Part shown: in pieces, positions 1-9,153 of the stretch | How the letters are laid out: every line of letters starts with the position of its first letter | Position numbering within the stretch: the first letter of the stretch is position 1 | Assembly (NCBI GenBank): GCA_020638795.1 | Contig: JACKHW010000007.1 | Span: 1 to 64,000 of the forward strand | DNA from: Planctomycetota bacterium | Lineage (GTDB): Bacteria; Planctomycetota; UBA1135; GCA-002748355 | Direction: 5' to 3' | Length of the DNA: 64,000 nt | Notes under the pieces: generated by a model | Seen by the model: the letters and a program-made list of their open reading frames with translations, nothing else | The model's database searches: none | Told to the model about the DNA's origin: nothing | Program-made: the position numbers and the translations under genes

Positions 1-34
1 CTTTGCAGGCCCCCTGATCGCGGCTCCCGTGGAC
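1..34 (+). repeat. Partial copy of the palindrome arm
   Basis: The first 34 bases are the reverse complement of 589-622 with one mismatch, and match 661-689 directly with about three mismatches. The copy touches the window edge, so it may be longer. Two copies in one orientation and one in the other suggest a dispersed palindromic repeat rather than a simple terminator. Confidence 0.7.
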
Positions 35-358
35 TCGCTGCCGAGGGGAAGACATCGACGGACAGACCTCGATTGGCGTCGTCGGGAGATCCGGCTTCGC
101 CTGGACGCGTCGCTCGCGGCACCTTGCGGACAGAGCATGGGAGGACGGGTCGACGAACTGCGGTCTCGTTGGTCGTTGGTGAGCGCCTTGCACGGCATCG
201 AGCGAGGCATGGTCAGGACGACGCTGCGAGGCACACGATTCCGATTCATGAAACGCCTGCGACGATCCACGCAATCTTCAATGGACGATCGGTGATGCTT
301 CTCGTTGCGCTTCGATTTCGACGGAGGCGAACCTGGTCACCTTGACATGGAGTGCTGC

Positions 359-432
359 CCGACCCGGTCCCATAGGCAATACGCGTGTCCGGGCGCATAG
401 GCAAAAAGCACGTCCGGGCACATGGTCAACGA
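359..432. repeat. Three tandem ~25-bp imperfect repeats
   Basis: Three units start near 359, 385 and 410. They share a core of the form GTCCGGGCGCATAGGCAAAA, with differences in each unit. Several tandem terminal repeats are typical of IS21-family ends, so this could be the remnant end of such an element. No istA/istB-like frame is visible nearby, so the assignment is a guess. Confidence 0.45.
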
Positions 433-588
433 TAGTTCGTGACCACGGGTTGCGGGGGGGGCTGCGAGGCGTGTCTCGTGTTCAAAGGCCTTGTGGCAGC
501 CGGATCGGCATCGAGCGTCCCCTATGGAGCCAAGTCGGACGGTGAACCGAATGCAAAGGTCCTCGAGCGCACCCCCCTCCGAAGCGAA

Positions 589-689
589 GTCCACGGGAGC
601 CGCGATCAGGGGACCTGCAAAGGCCGCCTTTTGCCGCCGCAGGCGGCGCTTGGCGGCCGTCAGGCCCCCTGAGCGCGGCGACCGTGGAC
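589..689. repeat. Large imperfect palindrome (~100 bp)
   Basis: The left arm (589-622) pairs with the right arm (661-689). The centre (623-656) contains a nested hairpin, GCCGCC-TTTT-GCCGCC-GCA-GGCGGC-GCTT-GGCGGC. It lies about 75 bp past the stop of the leftward nucleotidyltransferase gene. It could act as a factor-dependent terminator, but there is no T-run on either strand. Confidence 0.6.
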
Positions 690-763
690 GAGCACGGGGC
701 AGCGGCGACAGCAACGAGCACGAGCAGCCCCAGCACGACCACCAGCGCCAGACAGCAGCAAGA

Positions 764-1759
764 TCAGTCTTCGAACAGGCTGCCGCAGTGCAGTTCTTGG
801 CCCGGCGTGAGGATCATCTTGTCGATGCGGCCTTTTCGGTCGACGACCGTGTCGGGGAAGATCAGGGCCCGATCGACGTGGACGGGATGTTCGAAGCGTA
901 CGCCGTCCATGACGACCGAGTTCGTGATCTCGCTGCCGGCAGGTAAGTGGACGTTCTTGCCGACGATCTTGTCGATGGCGTGCGTCTTGAGGTAGTGCAG
1001 ATTGAGTAGGAGGAGGTCGCTCGGGAACGAGAGGTTGAGATCGCCTCGGACGACTTCGGCTGCTTCGACGCGCCATCCGTCGTCGATGAAGATCTGGATC
1101 GAATCGGTGATCTCGTACTCGTCGCGCATCGCGGAGCGCGGGGTGCGCCGCACGGCATCGAAGAACGCGACGTCGAAGAGATACAGACCGCAGCCTTTGA
1201 GGTCCGTCGTGGGGACGCGTGGTTTCTCGATGACTCGGGTCACGCTGTCATCGTCCTGAACGTGCACGACGAAGTTACGGCGGATCGCTTCGCGGTTCGG
1301 CTCGCGCTTGACTGCGAGGACTGCTGCCGTCTCATCACGCGTGCCGCGCCCCAGGCGTTCGACCATCGAGGCGAGGTTCTCGGTTTCGAAGAAGATGTCG
1401 CCGAGGAAGAGGAAAAACGGTCGATCGACGTGTCGCTCGAGCTTGCAGAGTGCGTGCGCGATGCCGAGCGTTTCCTCTTGCTCGACGTATCGGATCTTGA
1501 CGCCGAGATCCGCGCCGTCACCGAGACTGCGGACGATCTCGTATCCGAGATGCCCGATCACGATCACGATTTCGCGCACGCCGAGGCTTCGTAGAGCCTC
1601 GATCTGGTGCACGAGCAACGGTTTGCCGCCGATCGGCAAGATCGGCTTGGGGAACCGCTCCGAGAACGGCAGCATCCGCGTGCCTTTGCCGGCAGCCAGA
1701 ATGACGCCGAGGAGGTCCCGTGCGTTCGTGTGGGGAGCTTCGACCATGCGTTCGATCAT
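764..1759 (-). CDS. Sugar-1-phosphate nucleotidyltransferase
   Basis: Predicted cytoplasmic enzyme that transfers a nucleotidyl group to a sugar 1-phosphate, giving an NDP-sugar for surface polysaccharide or glycolipid synthesis. The N-terminus carries the family signature LAAGKGTRM (residues 21-29) followed by FPKPILPIGGKP, with the conserved lysine at about 38. A metal-binding FLGDIFF segment lies near residue 118. The C-terminal part (about 245-331), with short runs such as NSVVMDGVRF, resembles the left-handed beta-helix of RmlA/GlmU-like enzymes. The family is clear, but the sugar and nucleotide cannot be read from the sequence. It stands alone, about 240 bp from the stop of the next upstream leftward gene, so it probably has its own promoter. 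An in-frame ATG four codons in is an alternative start. Confidence 0.85.
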   Translation of the reverse strand: MIERMVEAPHTNARDLLGVILAAGKGTRMLPFSERFPKPILPIGGKPLLVHQIEALRSLGVREIVIVIGHLGYEIVRSLGDGADLGVKIRYVEQEETLGIAHALCKLERHVDRPFFLFLGDIFFETENLASMVERLGRGTRDETAAVLAVKREPNREAIRRNFVVHVQDDDSVTRVIEKPRVPTTDLKGCGLYLFDVAFFDAVRRTPRSAMRDEYEITDSIQIFIDDGWRVEAAEVVRGDLNLSFPSDLLLLNLHYLKTHAIDKIVGKNVHLPAGSEITNSVVMDGVRFEHPVHVDRALIFPDTVVDRKGRIDKMILTPGQELHCGSLFED

Positions 1760-2001
1760 GCGCCTGCGAAAGAAACAGGATTAGCAGCGTTTCGAAAATC
1801 TACTGCCACAGACGGAAAGACCCGGTGCGGTGCCATGCTCCTACCTTCGTTCCGGCCGAAGCGCACGGACGATGGCGATTTCGATTCGCCACCGGTCGGT
1901 GCCGAAGGCTCGGGCGCCTCGTGGATGTGGAGAAGCTTCGAACATGCTGGGGCGGCAATGTCATGGGATCGGTGTGCATTCGTGCGTCTTCGACGCTCCT
2001 G

Positions 2002-4197
2002 TCAACGCAGCGAACGCAAGAGCGTGACTCGATCGGCGCCTCGACTCGAAAGCAGCAGGTCGAGTCTTCCGTCGCCGTCGAAATCGCCCCGTGCGACCGA
2101 CGTGATGTTGGAGACTCCCGGAATTCGCGGTGCGAAGACGAAGCCGCCCCGTCCGTCGCCGAGCATCACGACGAGTTCGCCGGTGTTCGCATCGGCGGTA
2201 ACCAGGTCGGCGTATCGATCGACGTTGACGTCGAGCAGCACGACCGCGGTCACGGGTCCGTCGAGTCGAATCGTCTGCACGCCGAAGGCCTGATCGCGCG
2301 AATTCACGACGCAGACGGAACTCTGCATCTGGCCGGACACGACGAGATGGAGACGATCGCCTGCATCGAGAGCACGTGCGTGAACATCGCCCATGCCAAT
2401 CGCGGTCTCGAATTCGACCGGGGATCCGAAGGAGCCGTTTCGCCCACCTGCGAAGACCCGCAGCGCACCACGATCCGCGAGCGCGACCGCGATATCGTCG
2501 TCACCATCACCGTCGAGGTCGCCCGCCACCACGCCTGCCGGCCCGCCAGGCGCCGCGAGCGTGAGTCGCTCGGAACGAAAGCCGGGTGCATCTTCGGTAC
2601 CGAACAAGACTGTGCACTGGCCGGCGTCTCGATCGGACACGACCAAGTCCCCGACGTCGTCACCGTCGAAGTGCCCCACGGCGACACGATAGTCCGCCGA
2701 GGTCGCGACAGCGATCGCCGGTAGGTGCATCGCGGGCCACACCACGAAGTCGATGGCACCGTCTTGGGAACGGTTGAGGAGAACGCGCAGACCGTCGGTC
2801 GTCGTCACGAGGACGTCGCTTCGACCGTCGCGATCCATGTCCGCGATCACGAGACGCGATGGCTCGGCGAACCCGTCGAAGACCTTCGTCCGCGACAGTC
2901 GCTCCGTTGGCACGTCCCTCCTGCCGACCAACACGTGGCACGATCCGGATCGGGGATCCGACGCCACGACGTCCGTATCCCCGTCACCGTCGAAATCCGC
3001 GACCACGTGATCCGCGATGCTCGCATCGTCGAGGACGAAATCTTCCGCCGCGGCGAGTCCCGCTTCCGTGCCACGCAGAACGCAAACCGCACCTCGCTCA
3101 CCGGAAGTCGTCAACACCTCCGCGTGGCCGTCTCCGTCGACGTCGGTCACGAGGACATGGTTCGGATGGCCAGACGTTCCGAATTGACGCTCGGACCCGA
3201 AGCCACCGCCCAGCAAGGCATCGATCGTCGAAACCGCATCTCTGTCATGAAAGCCGACGACGAGCTGCGCTCGACCAGTTTTCGACTGCATCGCGAGCAT
3301 CACCCGATCCGGCGCGCCGCGCACTTCGATCGTCGTCGCGGGAGCGAAGTTGCCGAGACCGTTGCCAGCGAAGACGGCGATGCGCCGCGACCCAGTCAAC
3401 GCGACGAGGAGGTCAGGCACGCCATCGCCAGTCGCGTCTCCGCCATGGACGCCCGACGGCTCGATCCCCGGAAGCGATAGCAGCAATCGTTGCGATGCTT
3501 CGTATCCGGCTGCCGATCCGCGCCACACGAACAGCTCATTGCGCGTCGTATCCGTCGCCACGAGTTCCGGATAGACATCGGCATCGAGTATACCGACCCA
3601 GAGGCTCGCTAAGCGCACGCTCGCGTCGAGTTCGAAGTGCGTCGTCAGTGCGAACGTTCCCGCGGTACTCGTGTGAATCTCGATGCGCGGGCCCGCAGCA
3701 ATCACGAGATCGACGTCGCCATCGCGATCGATATCCGCCGGCCTCAGCCCATTGGTCGTCGCGGGAATCGCGAACGTCTGCAACGGTGAGAGGCGACCCG
3801 TACCGTCGTTCGCGTACGTCTGCACGGTGGACTCGAACCGACACACGAGATCGAGATCACCGTCGCCATCGGCGTCGAGTGCCGCGAGTTCGATCGGCTT
3901 CCCGACCAGTGCGAAGCGTTGTGCCGTCTCGACCGAAAACACACCTGGAGACGACGCCGTGAGAATCCGCAGTTCGGATGGAACGGACGACGCGACGGCG
4001 AGGTCGACCTTACCGTCGCCCGTGAAATCGGCGGCAGCAACGCACGTCACGCCGTCGAGTCCGGTCGCGACGAGTTGGCGCGCTTCGAAGGCCGGCGGCG
4101 CTGCCATTTGCAGCACGGCGTTCGGGCCATTCGCACCGGTACAACCGACACCAACGACCGAGCAGAGAACGGAGATGACGAGTGTTGACGTTCGCAT
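2002..4197 (-). CDS. FG-GAP/VCBS repeat lipoprotein
   Basis: Predicted exported protein of 731 residues with a short N-terminal signal sequence ending in VVGVGC, a plausible lipobox, so probably lipid-anchored. The body is a run of FG-GAP/VCBS-type beta-propeller repeats. Calcium-loop motifs recur: DADGDGDLD, DIDRDGDVD, DVDGDGHAE, DFDGDGDTD, DMDRDGRSD, DLDGDGDDD and DFDGDGRLD. Such propellers bind calcium and usually serve adhesion or ligand binding. No catalytic domain is visible. It is followed after a 240-bp gap by the nucleotidyltransferase gene and lies about 90 bp behind the nfeD-floA operon. Substrate and partner are unknown. Confidence 0.8.
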   Translation of the reverse strand: MRTSTLVISVLCSVVGVGCTGANGPNAVLQMAAPPAFEARQLVATGLDGVTCVAAADFTGDGKVDLAVASSVPSELRILTASSPGVFSVETAQRFALVGKPIELAALDADGDGDLDLVCRFESTVQTYANDGTGRLSPLQTFAIPATTNGLRPADIDRDGDVDLVIAAGPRIEIHTSTAGTFALTTHFELDASVRLASLWVGILDADVYPELVATDTTRNELFVWRGSAAGYEASQRLLLSLPGIEPSGVHGGDATGDGVPDLLVALTGSRRIAVFAGNGLGNFAPATTIEVRGAPDRVMLAMQSKTGRAQLVVGFHDRDAVSTIDALLGGGFGSERQFGTSGHPNHVLVTDVDGDGHAEVLTTSGERGAVCVLRGTEAGLAAAEDFVLDDASIADHVVADFDGDGDTDVVASDPRSGSCHVLVGRRDVPTERLSRTKVFDGFAEPSRLVIADMDRDGRSDVLVTTTDGLRVLLNRSQDGAIDFVVWPAMHLPAIAVATSADYRVAVGHFDGDDVGDLVVSDRDAGQCTVLFGTEDAPGFRSERLTLAAPGGPAGVVAGDLDGDGDDDIAVALADRGALRVFAGGRNGSFGSPVEFETAIGMGDVHARALDAGDRLHLVVSGQMQSSVCVVNSRDQAFGVQTIRLDGPVTAVVLLDVNVDRYADLVTADANTGELVVMLGDGRGGFVFAPRIPGVSNITSVARGDFDGDGRLDLLLSSRGADRVTLLRSLR

Positions 4198-4286
4198 GGG
4201 TGGCGGACCCGGTGGCGCGGTCCACAGAAGGTTACCCCAGCCTCGTCCGTCGCGTCGCTCGTCGCGCCCGCATCACCACGCACGCA

Positions 4287-4928
4287 TCATCGGAGCAGGC
4301 GCGACGCCTCGTCGTCGAAACCGCTCGTCGCGCGCGGCGGACCCAACACCATCTGCGCGATCACGAGTTGTCGCGGACTCATGCCGGTCGGCAGCGCCGT
4401 ACGCCCAACTCCCGGCACCACCGGCAGGATGCGCCGTGGCGGCACTCGCCGAACGGCTCCGAGCGCGTCGTCCATGTCGGTCAGACCATCGGCACGTTGA
4501 TCGAACTCGCTCGGCGTCAACTCGATCGAATCGAGCGCGGCAGCCGCCTCGAACGAGGCTCGAGCGCGGGCCTCTTCCGCGTCCCGTCGCTCTTGACGCA
4601 ATTGCTGCGCGTCGGGCACCGGCGGCTCTTCGCGCGTTGCGGGCGGGGCTCCTTGAGCACGGCCGAGGATTTCTCGGATGCGCCGGGCAACCTCGTCCCC
4701 AGCCTCCTCGATGCGCTTCGTGCCGGTCTGCGCAGCCGGCTCGTCGAACGGATCGTTCCCACGTTGCCCACGACCGAGCGCTTCTTCGATGCGCTTACGC
4801 TTCTCTTGCTGAACCTTTCGACGCCGAGCCTTCGCGGTCGCGGACCCTCCGAGGTTCCCGAGGATCGCCATGACGACGAACACGAGAAGGATCGGATTGT
4901 CGAGCAGGAAGCGAATCAGGTCTTTCAC
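4287..4928 (-). CDS. Membrane-anchored coiled-coil protein of unknown function
   Basis: A 213-residue protein I do not recognise. One hydrophobic segment lies at about residues 8-28, followed by a basic stretch (KARRRKVQQEKRKR) and a long charged, probably coiled or disordered tail rich in E, R and A. The topology suggests a bitopic inner-membrane protein with the tail in the cytoplasm. The gene begins 18 bases after the floA stop, so it is almost certainly the third gene of the nfeD-floA operon and may act with the flotillin-like microdomains. This role is inferred from position only. Confidence 0.65.
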   Translation of the reverse strand: MKDLIRFLLDNPILLVFVVMAILGNLGGSATAKARRRKVQQEKRKRIEEALGRGQRGNDPFDEPAAQTGTKRIEEAGDEVARRIREILGRAQGAPPATREEPPVPDAQQLRQERRDAEEARARASFEAAAALDSIELTPSEFDQRADGLTDMDDALGAVRRVPPRRILPVVPGVGRTALPTGMSPRQLVIAQMVLGPPRATSGFDDEASRLLR

Positions 4929-4946
4929 GATGCAGTACCGTGGCGG

Positions 4947-5993
4947 TCAGTTCGTCGGCGGTTGTTGTGACTTCGGATCGTCGCCACCGAAGCTCTGCCG
5001 CATGGATGTGTCGGCTTCGATGTTCTTCATGCGCATGTAGTCCATGATGCCGAGATTGCCCTTGCGGAACGCGTCGGCCATCGCGACAGGTACCTCGGCT
5101 TCCGCGAGCACGACCTTCGCGCGGTTCTCCATGACCGCGGCACTCATTTCCTGTTCGCGAGCCACGGCCATCGCACGCCGCTCTTCGGCACGAGCCTGGG
5201 CGATTCGCTTGTCCGCCTCGGCCTGGTCGGCCTGGAGGCGCGCACCGATGTTGTTGCCGATGTCGACGTCCGCGATATCGATCGAAAGAATCTCGAACGC
5301 GGTCCCCGCGTCGAGACCCTTCGCAAGCACGGTCTTCGAAATGTTGTCCGGGTTCTCGAGAACGTCCTTGTGCGTCGCGGACGAACCGATCGTCGACACG
5401 ATACCTTCGCCGACGCGCGCGATGATCGTCTCCTCGGTCGCGCCACCGACCAAACGCGCGATGTTCGTTCGCACCGTCACGCGCGCCTTCGCGAGCACCT
5501 GGATTCCGTCCTTCGCCATCGCCGAAACTTCGGTCTTGCCCTTGGAAGGATCGGGACAATCGATGACCTTCGGATTGACGCAGGTCCGAACGGCCTCGAG
5601 CACGTCACGACCCGCGAGGTCGATCGCGGCTGCGCGCATGAAGTCGAGATCGAGCCCCGCACGGTCCGACGCGATGAGCGAACGCACGACGTTGATGACG
5701 TTGCCGCCAGCGAGGTAGTGCGCTTCGAGGTCGTGAGTCGCGACTTGGACGCCAGCCTGCACCGCGCTGATCTTGGCGCGAACGACGACCGTCGGGTTGA
5801 TCTTGCGCAGGCTCATCCCCACGAGTTGGAAGAAACCGATCCCCGCCTTCGAGAAGTAGGCCTGCACCCAGAGGTTCAGGTACTTGAACAGCAGGATGAC
5901 GAGGACGAGCAGGATGAGCAGCAGGACGCCGAGCAACCAAACCCACACGGGAGGGCCCTGTTCTGCTGCGAGAAGGAAGACCAGGTCAGTCAT
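4947..5993 (-). CDS. floA: Flotillin-like protein FloA
   Basis: SPFH/flotillin-like membrane scaffold of the FloA/YqfA type. Residues 16-37 form a hydrophobic hairpin next to the membrane. The SPFH domain follows with KINPTVVVRAKISAVQAGV, EAHYLAGGNV and the conserved RVTVRTNIARLVGGATEETI. The C-terminal third is an EA-rich coiled coil (ADQAEADKRIAQARAEERR), as expected for an oligomerising flotillin. At 348 residues it is close to the Bacillus protein (about 330). FloA proteins organise functional membrane microdomains. The gene lies 36 bases downstream of an nfeD-type gene, which is the classical pairing, and 18 bases ahead of a small membrane-anchored protein. Confidence 0.92.
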   Translation of the reverse strand: MTDLVFLLAAEQGPPVWVWLLGVLLLILLVLVILLFKYLNLWVQAYFSKAGIGFFQLVGMSLRKINPTVVVRAKISAVQAGVQVATHDLEAHYLAGGNVINVVRSLIASDRAGLDLDFMRAAAIDLAGRDVLEAVRTCVNPKVIDCPDPSKGKTEVSAMAKDGIQVLAKARVTVRTNIARLVGGATEETIIARVGEGIVSTIGSSATHKDVLENPDNISKTVLAKGLDAGTAFEILSIDIADVDIGNNIGARLQADQAEADKRIAQARAEERRAMAVAREQEMSAAVMENRAKVVLAEAEVPVAMADAFRKGNLGIMDYMRMKNIEADTSMRQSFGGDDPKSQQPPTN

Positions 5994-6029
5994 CGGGAAA
6001 CGTATCCTTTCGGTATGGGATGCGAGATG

Positions 6030-8165
6030 TCAGGAAGTGCCGAGCTGCTGCGCCGCACCCGCGTCGTCGCTGATGCGTTTGACGACGAGTTGTCCGAGTT
6101 CGATGCGCAGGACTTCGACCGCATCGCCCGCGACGAGCCCTTCGCCCCGCGTCATCGCGTCGTAACGCCGACCGTCGATGACGATCGTGCCGACCGGGCG
6201 CAGCGGCGTGATGGCCTGTCCCCGTTTGCCGATACACGCGTGGAGCCCCGCATCTTGCGCCGTCGACTTCGCGGACGGACCGTCGAGGATCAGGCGTTTG
6301 CCGAACGGCGTGTTCGGCAGGATGCGCAACGCGAACACGACGGCTGTCGGCGCGAGTACGAGGACTGCAGCGAGGAACGACGAACCGATTCCGGTGCCGT
6401 GCTCGAAGGCGAGGAAGACCGACGAAACCGTGAGGACGGCGGCCGCGGTGCCGAGAACCCCGAAGCTCACGAAGAAAACCTCGGCGATGAGCAGCAGCAG
6501 TCCACAGAAGAGCATGAAGACGAGCCAGTGGATCGCGACGAGACCCGCTTCGCTCGAAGTAACCGGTTCGACGACGATTCGATTGCCCTGCACTTCGAGG
6601 ACGCGAACACGGATACCGACTTCGTGGAAACCCCCGCTCGCGACGACGTCGTACGGTTCGCCATCGATCTCGACCCGACCCGCCGGGCGCAACTCCGTCA
6701 GCGTGGTACCGACACGGCCGACCAGCGGCGAGGTCACGCGCTCGCTCGTTGCGGTCGTCGCGAGCGAACCGCCCGCCGGTGCGCCCTCGAGCAACAGACG
6801 ATTGAAGAACGGGATTTTCGGCAGCAGGCGTGAGAACGCCATGGCGAGCACGATCACGATGCCGATCGCGAGCAAGAGGCTCTGCAAGTTGTCGGTCATC
6901 ACGTCGTCTTGGTACGCGTTCTGCGGCAGCGCGAAGGACTGCAACGACAGGAACAAGGCGGCAACGACTGCTAGGAATCCGAGCACGCCGGCGACAAGCG
7001 TCCCGGGCATGACGAAGAACTCGACGAGGATCAACGCGATCCCGCCGAGGAACAGCAGGATCTCGGTCCATGCCGCCAAGCCGACGAGGAATTGGCCCGC
7101 GAAGAAGAAGACGAAGCAAAGCACCGCGAGCGCCTCGGGCACGCCCGTCCCCGGCGTCTTGAACGCGATGACAGTCATCAAGATGCCCCCGATCATCAGG
7201 AACATCCGGATCGAGTACAGGAAGCCCGCGAGTTCTTCGGACCAGTTCGCTTCGATCCGCGTCGGATTCGGCGCGATATCGAGTTCGCGTGACAGTTCGT
7301 CAAGGCTCGAGGCGCGACCCTCGGCGACGTGATACTTCATGCACTCGTCCGCGTTGAGGACGAGCGGAGCCATCGTGAACGTATGCTGCTCGAGCACTTC
7401 GACGCCCGGCTGATCGCGAAGCGTCGCCGCGTTGGTCACGTCGAGGATCTCCGATCGAATCAGCCCATCCGCGCCGCGGATGCGCATCGCGACGAGTTCG
7501 AGTCGTGGATCGACCATGGCCTCGGCGAGCTTCTGAACACCAGGCCCGTGATGTGCGGCGATCTGCGCGATCATCGATCGCATCCCGGACAGGTATTTGG
7601 CGTAGACCTCGTCGCGCAACGCGTCCTTGAGACCGCCGGCGACGACCGGCACGGTGTCCCCGATCGTCGCGCTCGGCGACACCCAGATCCGCTTGCACGC
7701 GAGCGCGATCACCGAACCGGCAGAGAGAGCCTGATTGCGAATCCACGCCACCGTGTCCACCGGTTGGTCGTCGAGCTGCTCGAGCACCGCGAGGATCTCC
7801 TCCATCTTGGTGACCTCGCCACCCGGCGTGTCGATGTCGAGGATCAATCGTGAGGCTCCGGCAGCGAGAGCCTCGCGCACGCCACGCCGTACGAGCGCGA
7901 CCATGCGGAAGTTGACTTCCCCCTCGATCGGTACGACATAGCCGGTCTGCTGCCCCGACCTCTGGGATCCGGGCGGATTGCCCGTCGCCTGGGCCGACGT
8001 CGAAGCGGGAGACACGCACCACACCAACATCGCGAGCATCACCGTGCGGATCGCGAGCCACGCTGCTCCGCCGCGACGCACATTGCTGGCCACGCGTCGC
8101 CGTGCGCTCGAGATCATGAAGGCACTCGGGATCATGAGGGCACGCGGGATCATGGGGCGAACCAT
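6030..8165 (-). CDS. nfeD: NfeD-family membrane-bound serine protease, long form
   Basis: Secreted ClpP/S49-like protease domain joined to membrane segments and OB-fold NfeD domains. After a signal peptide ending near STSAQA, the protease domain contains IDTPGGEVTKMEEI and NQALSAGSVIALACKRI; the serine in ALSAG is the expected nucleophile. Several transmembrane helices follow. There are two C-terminal OB-like segments: GRVGTTLTELRPAGRVEIDG and, after a second helix set, GKRGQAITPLRPVGTIVIDG. Two NfeD modules in one chain is more than the usual single one. NfeD proteins work with flotillin-like partners, and floA follows at once. The start is uncertain: the ATG at 8165 lies behind a purine-rich GGGGGCGAG. 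An upstream GTG (8189) and further ATGs created by an 18-nt tandem repeat are alternatives. Confidence 0.88.
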   Translation of the reverse strand: MVRPMIPRALMIPSAFMISSARRRVASNVRRGGAAWLAIRTVMLAMLVWCVSPASTSAQATGNPPGSQRSGQQTGYVVPIEGEVNFRMVALVRRGVREALAAGASRLILDIDTPGGEVTKMEEILAVLEQLDDQPVDTVAWIRNQALSAGSVIALACKRIWVSPSATIGDTVPVVAGGLKDALRDEVYAKYLSGMRSMIAQIAAHHGPGVQKLAEAMVDPRLELVAMRIRGADGLIRSEILDVTNAATLRDQPGVEVLEQHTFTMAPLVLNADECMKYHVAEGRASSLDELSRELDIAPNPTRIEANWSEELAGFLYSIRMFLMIGGILMTVIAFKTPGTGVPEALAVLCFVFFFAGQFLVGLAAWTEILLFLGGIALILVEFFVMPGTLVAGVLGFLAVVAALFLSLQSFALPQNAYQDDVMTDNLQSLLLAIGIVIVLAMAFSRLLPKIPFFNRLLLEGAPAGGSLATTATSERVTSPLVGRVGTTLTELRPAGRVEIDGEPYDVVASGGFHEVGIRVRVLEVQGNRIVVEPVTSSEAGLVAIHWLVFMLFCGLLLLIAEVFFVSFGVLGTAAAVLTVSSVFLAFEHGTGIGSSFLAAVLVLAPTAVVFALRILPNTPFGKRLILDGPSAKSTAQDAGLHACIGKRGQAITPLRPVGTIVIDGRRYDAMTRGEGLVAGDAVEVLRIELGQLVVKRISDDAGAAQQLGTS
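8112..8157. repeat. 18-nt tandem repeat at the nfeD start
   Basis: Two full units (8112-8129 and 8130-8147) and a partial third share GATCATGARGGCACKCGG. Each unit places an in-frame ATG at the beginning of the nfeD-type gene, giving a repeated MIPRAL/MIPSAF peptide. Changes in copy number would keep the frame (18 = 6 codons) and only alter the leader. Confidence 0.7.
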
Positions 8166-8424
8166 AGCACCGCTCGCCCCCGGAGACACGCAACCGAACT
8201 CACCGCGGCTTCAACGCCGCAGGCTCGACACGGGGGTCGACCCTTGGTTTCGAAGGACACCTTGGGTTCAATTCCGTTTCGTCGCACGCGATCACGGCGC
8301 GACCCACTGGGAATTTTCACGGTATCGAATTCTGACGGAAACGAATTCTCACGGTCGCGCTGCGTAGCGGCCTCATCCGGAGCGCGGCAACCCCGCCGCC
8401 CGGAACATCCCTCACGAGACGAGC

Positions 8425-9153
8425 ATGACTGATACGACGGCCCCGACCCCGACCAAGAAGCCCAAGAAGGACCCGGATCGCGTCATCATCCGGCCCTGGC
8501 CGAAGGTCATCTTCTTGTACCCGACGCTCGTCGCCTCGCTGATCGGCTGGTTCGCGTCGTGGCTGAGCAAAGACGGTGCTTCGGCGGCCGGCAATCCAAC
8601 CGTCGGCTGGATCTTCATGTTGATCTTCGCGATCAACCTGCTGGTCTTCGCCTTCGACTTCTCGCGCATCAAGTCGATCACGATCTTGTTCATCGGTGTC
8701 GCGATCGTGTTCGCGCTGATGTGGGCGAACAACCAGTGGGAAATCATGGCGTGGGTGCGCGAAAAACTCGGCACGATCGACATTCGGATGAACGCTCAGT
8801 TCTACGGATTCATGGCGTTCCTGCTCGCGTTCATCTTCTTCCTCGTGTTCGTCAACACACGGTTCAACTACTACGAGATCAACCGCAACGAGATTCTCCA
8901 CCACCATGGCTATCTCGGTGACATCCGCCGAACGCCGACGACGGCGATGCGCATGCAGAAGGAGATCTACGACCTGATGGAGTACGCGCTCCTGCGCTCG
9001 GGTCGTCTCGTGTTCAACCCGCAGACGGAGCGCGAAGCGCTCGTCATCGACAACGTCGTCGGCATCAACGAAGTCGAACGTCGCATCAAGTATCTCTTGT
9101 CGAGCGTCTCGGTCGCGGTACGTCAGGAGGACGTGAGCGAGGAGGCGTTCTGA
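8425..9153 (+). CDS. Conserved-looking integral membrane protein, unknown function
   Basis: A 242-residue protein I cannot assign to a named family. A Lys/Pro-rich cytoplasmic N-terminus is followed by about four transmembrane helices (roughly residues 33-49, 63-80, 84-103 and 128-148). A soluble C-terminal domain of about 90 residues follows, starting at TRFNYYEINRNEILHHHGY and ending EVERRIKYLLSSVSV. Its beta-rich start, YYEINRNEILHHHG, recalls bacterial PH-like membrane domains, but this is weak. It is transcribed divergently from nfeD across a 235-bp gap, and its TGA overlaps the probable start of the next gene, so the two are likely translationally coupled. Confidence 0.7.
   Translation: MTDTTAPTPTKKPKKDPDRVIIRPWPKVIFLYPTLVASLIGWFASWLSKDGASAAGNPTVGWIFMLIFAINLLVFAFDFSRIKSITILFIGVAIVFALMWANNQWEIMAWVREKLGTIDIRMNAQFYGFMAFLLAFIFFLVFVNTRFNYYEINRNEILHHHGYLGDIRRTPTTAMRMQKEIYDLMEYALLRSGRLVFNPQTEREALVIDNVVGINEVERRIKYLLSSVSVAVRQEDVSEEAF

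Larger units (their letters stand above)
1..763. other. Gene-free stretch with repeats
   Basis: I find no convincing protein gene here. The open frames are arginine-rich, overlap one another on both strands and show no recognisable motif. The stretch holds three tandem ~25-bp repeats (359-432), a ~100-bp imperfect palindrome (589-689) and a partial copy of one palindrome arm (1-34). It lies downstream of the leftward nucleotidyltransferase gene. The best reading is non-coding or decayed mobile-element DNA. Confidence 0.5.

Noticed and set aside
1..300. Possible small protein gene at the left edge
   Set aside because: Overlapping RG-rich frames on both strands, no start context and no recognisable motif.
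5370..6833. Long plus-strand frame across floA and nfeD
   Set aside because: It covers two well-recognised minus-strand genes and has an unnatural D/R/E-rich composition.
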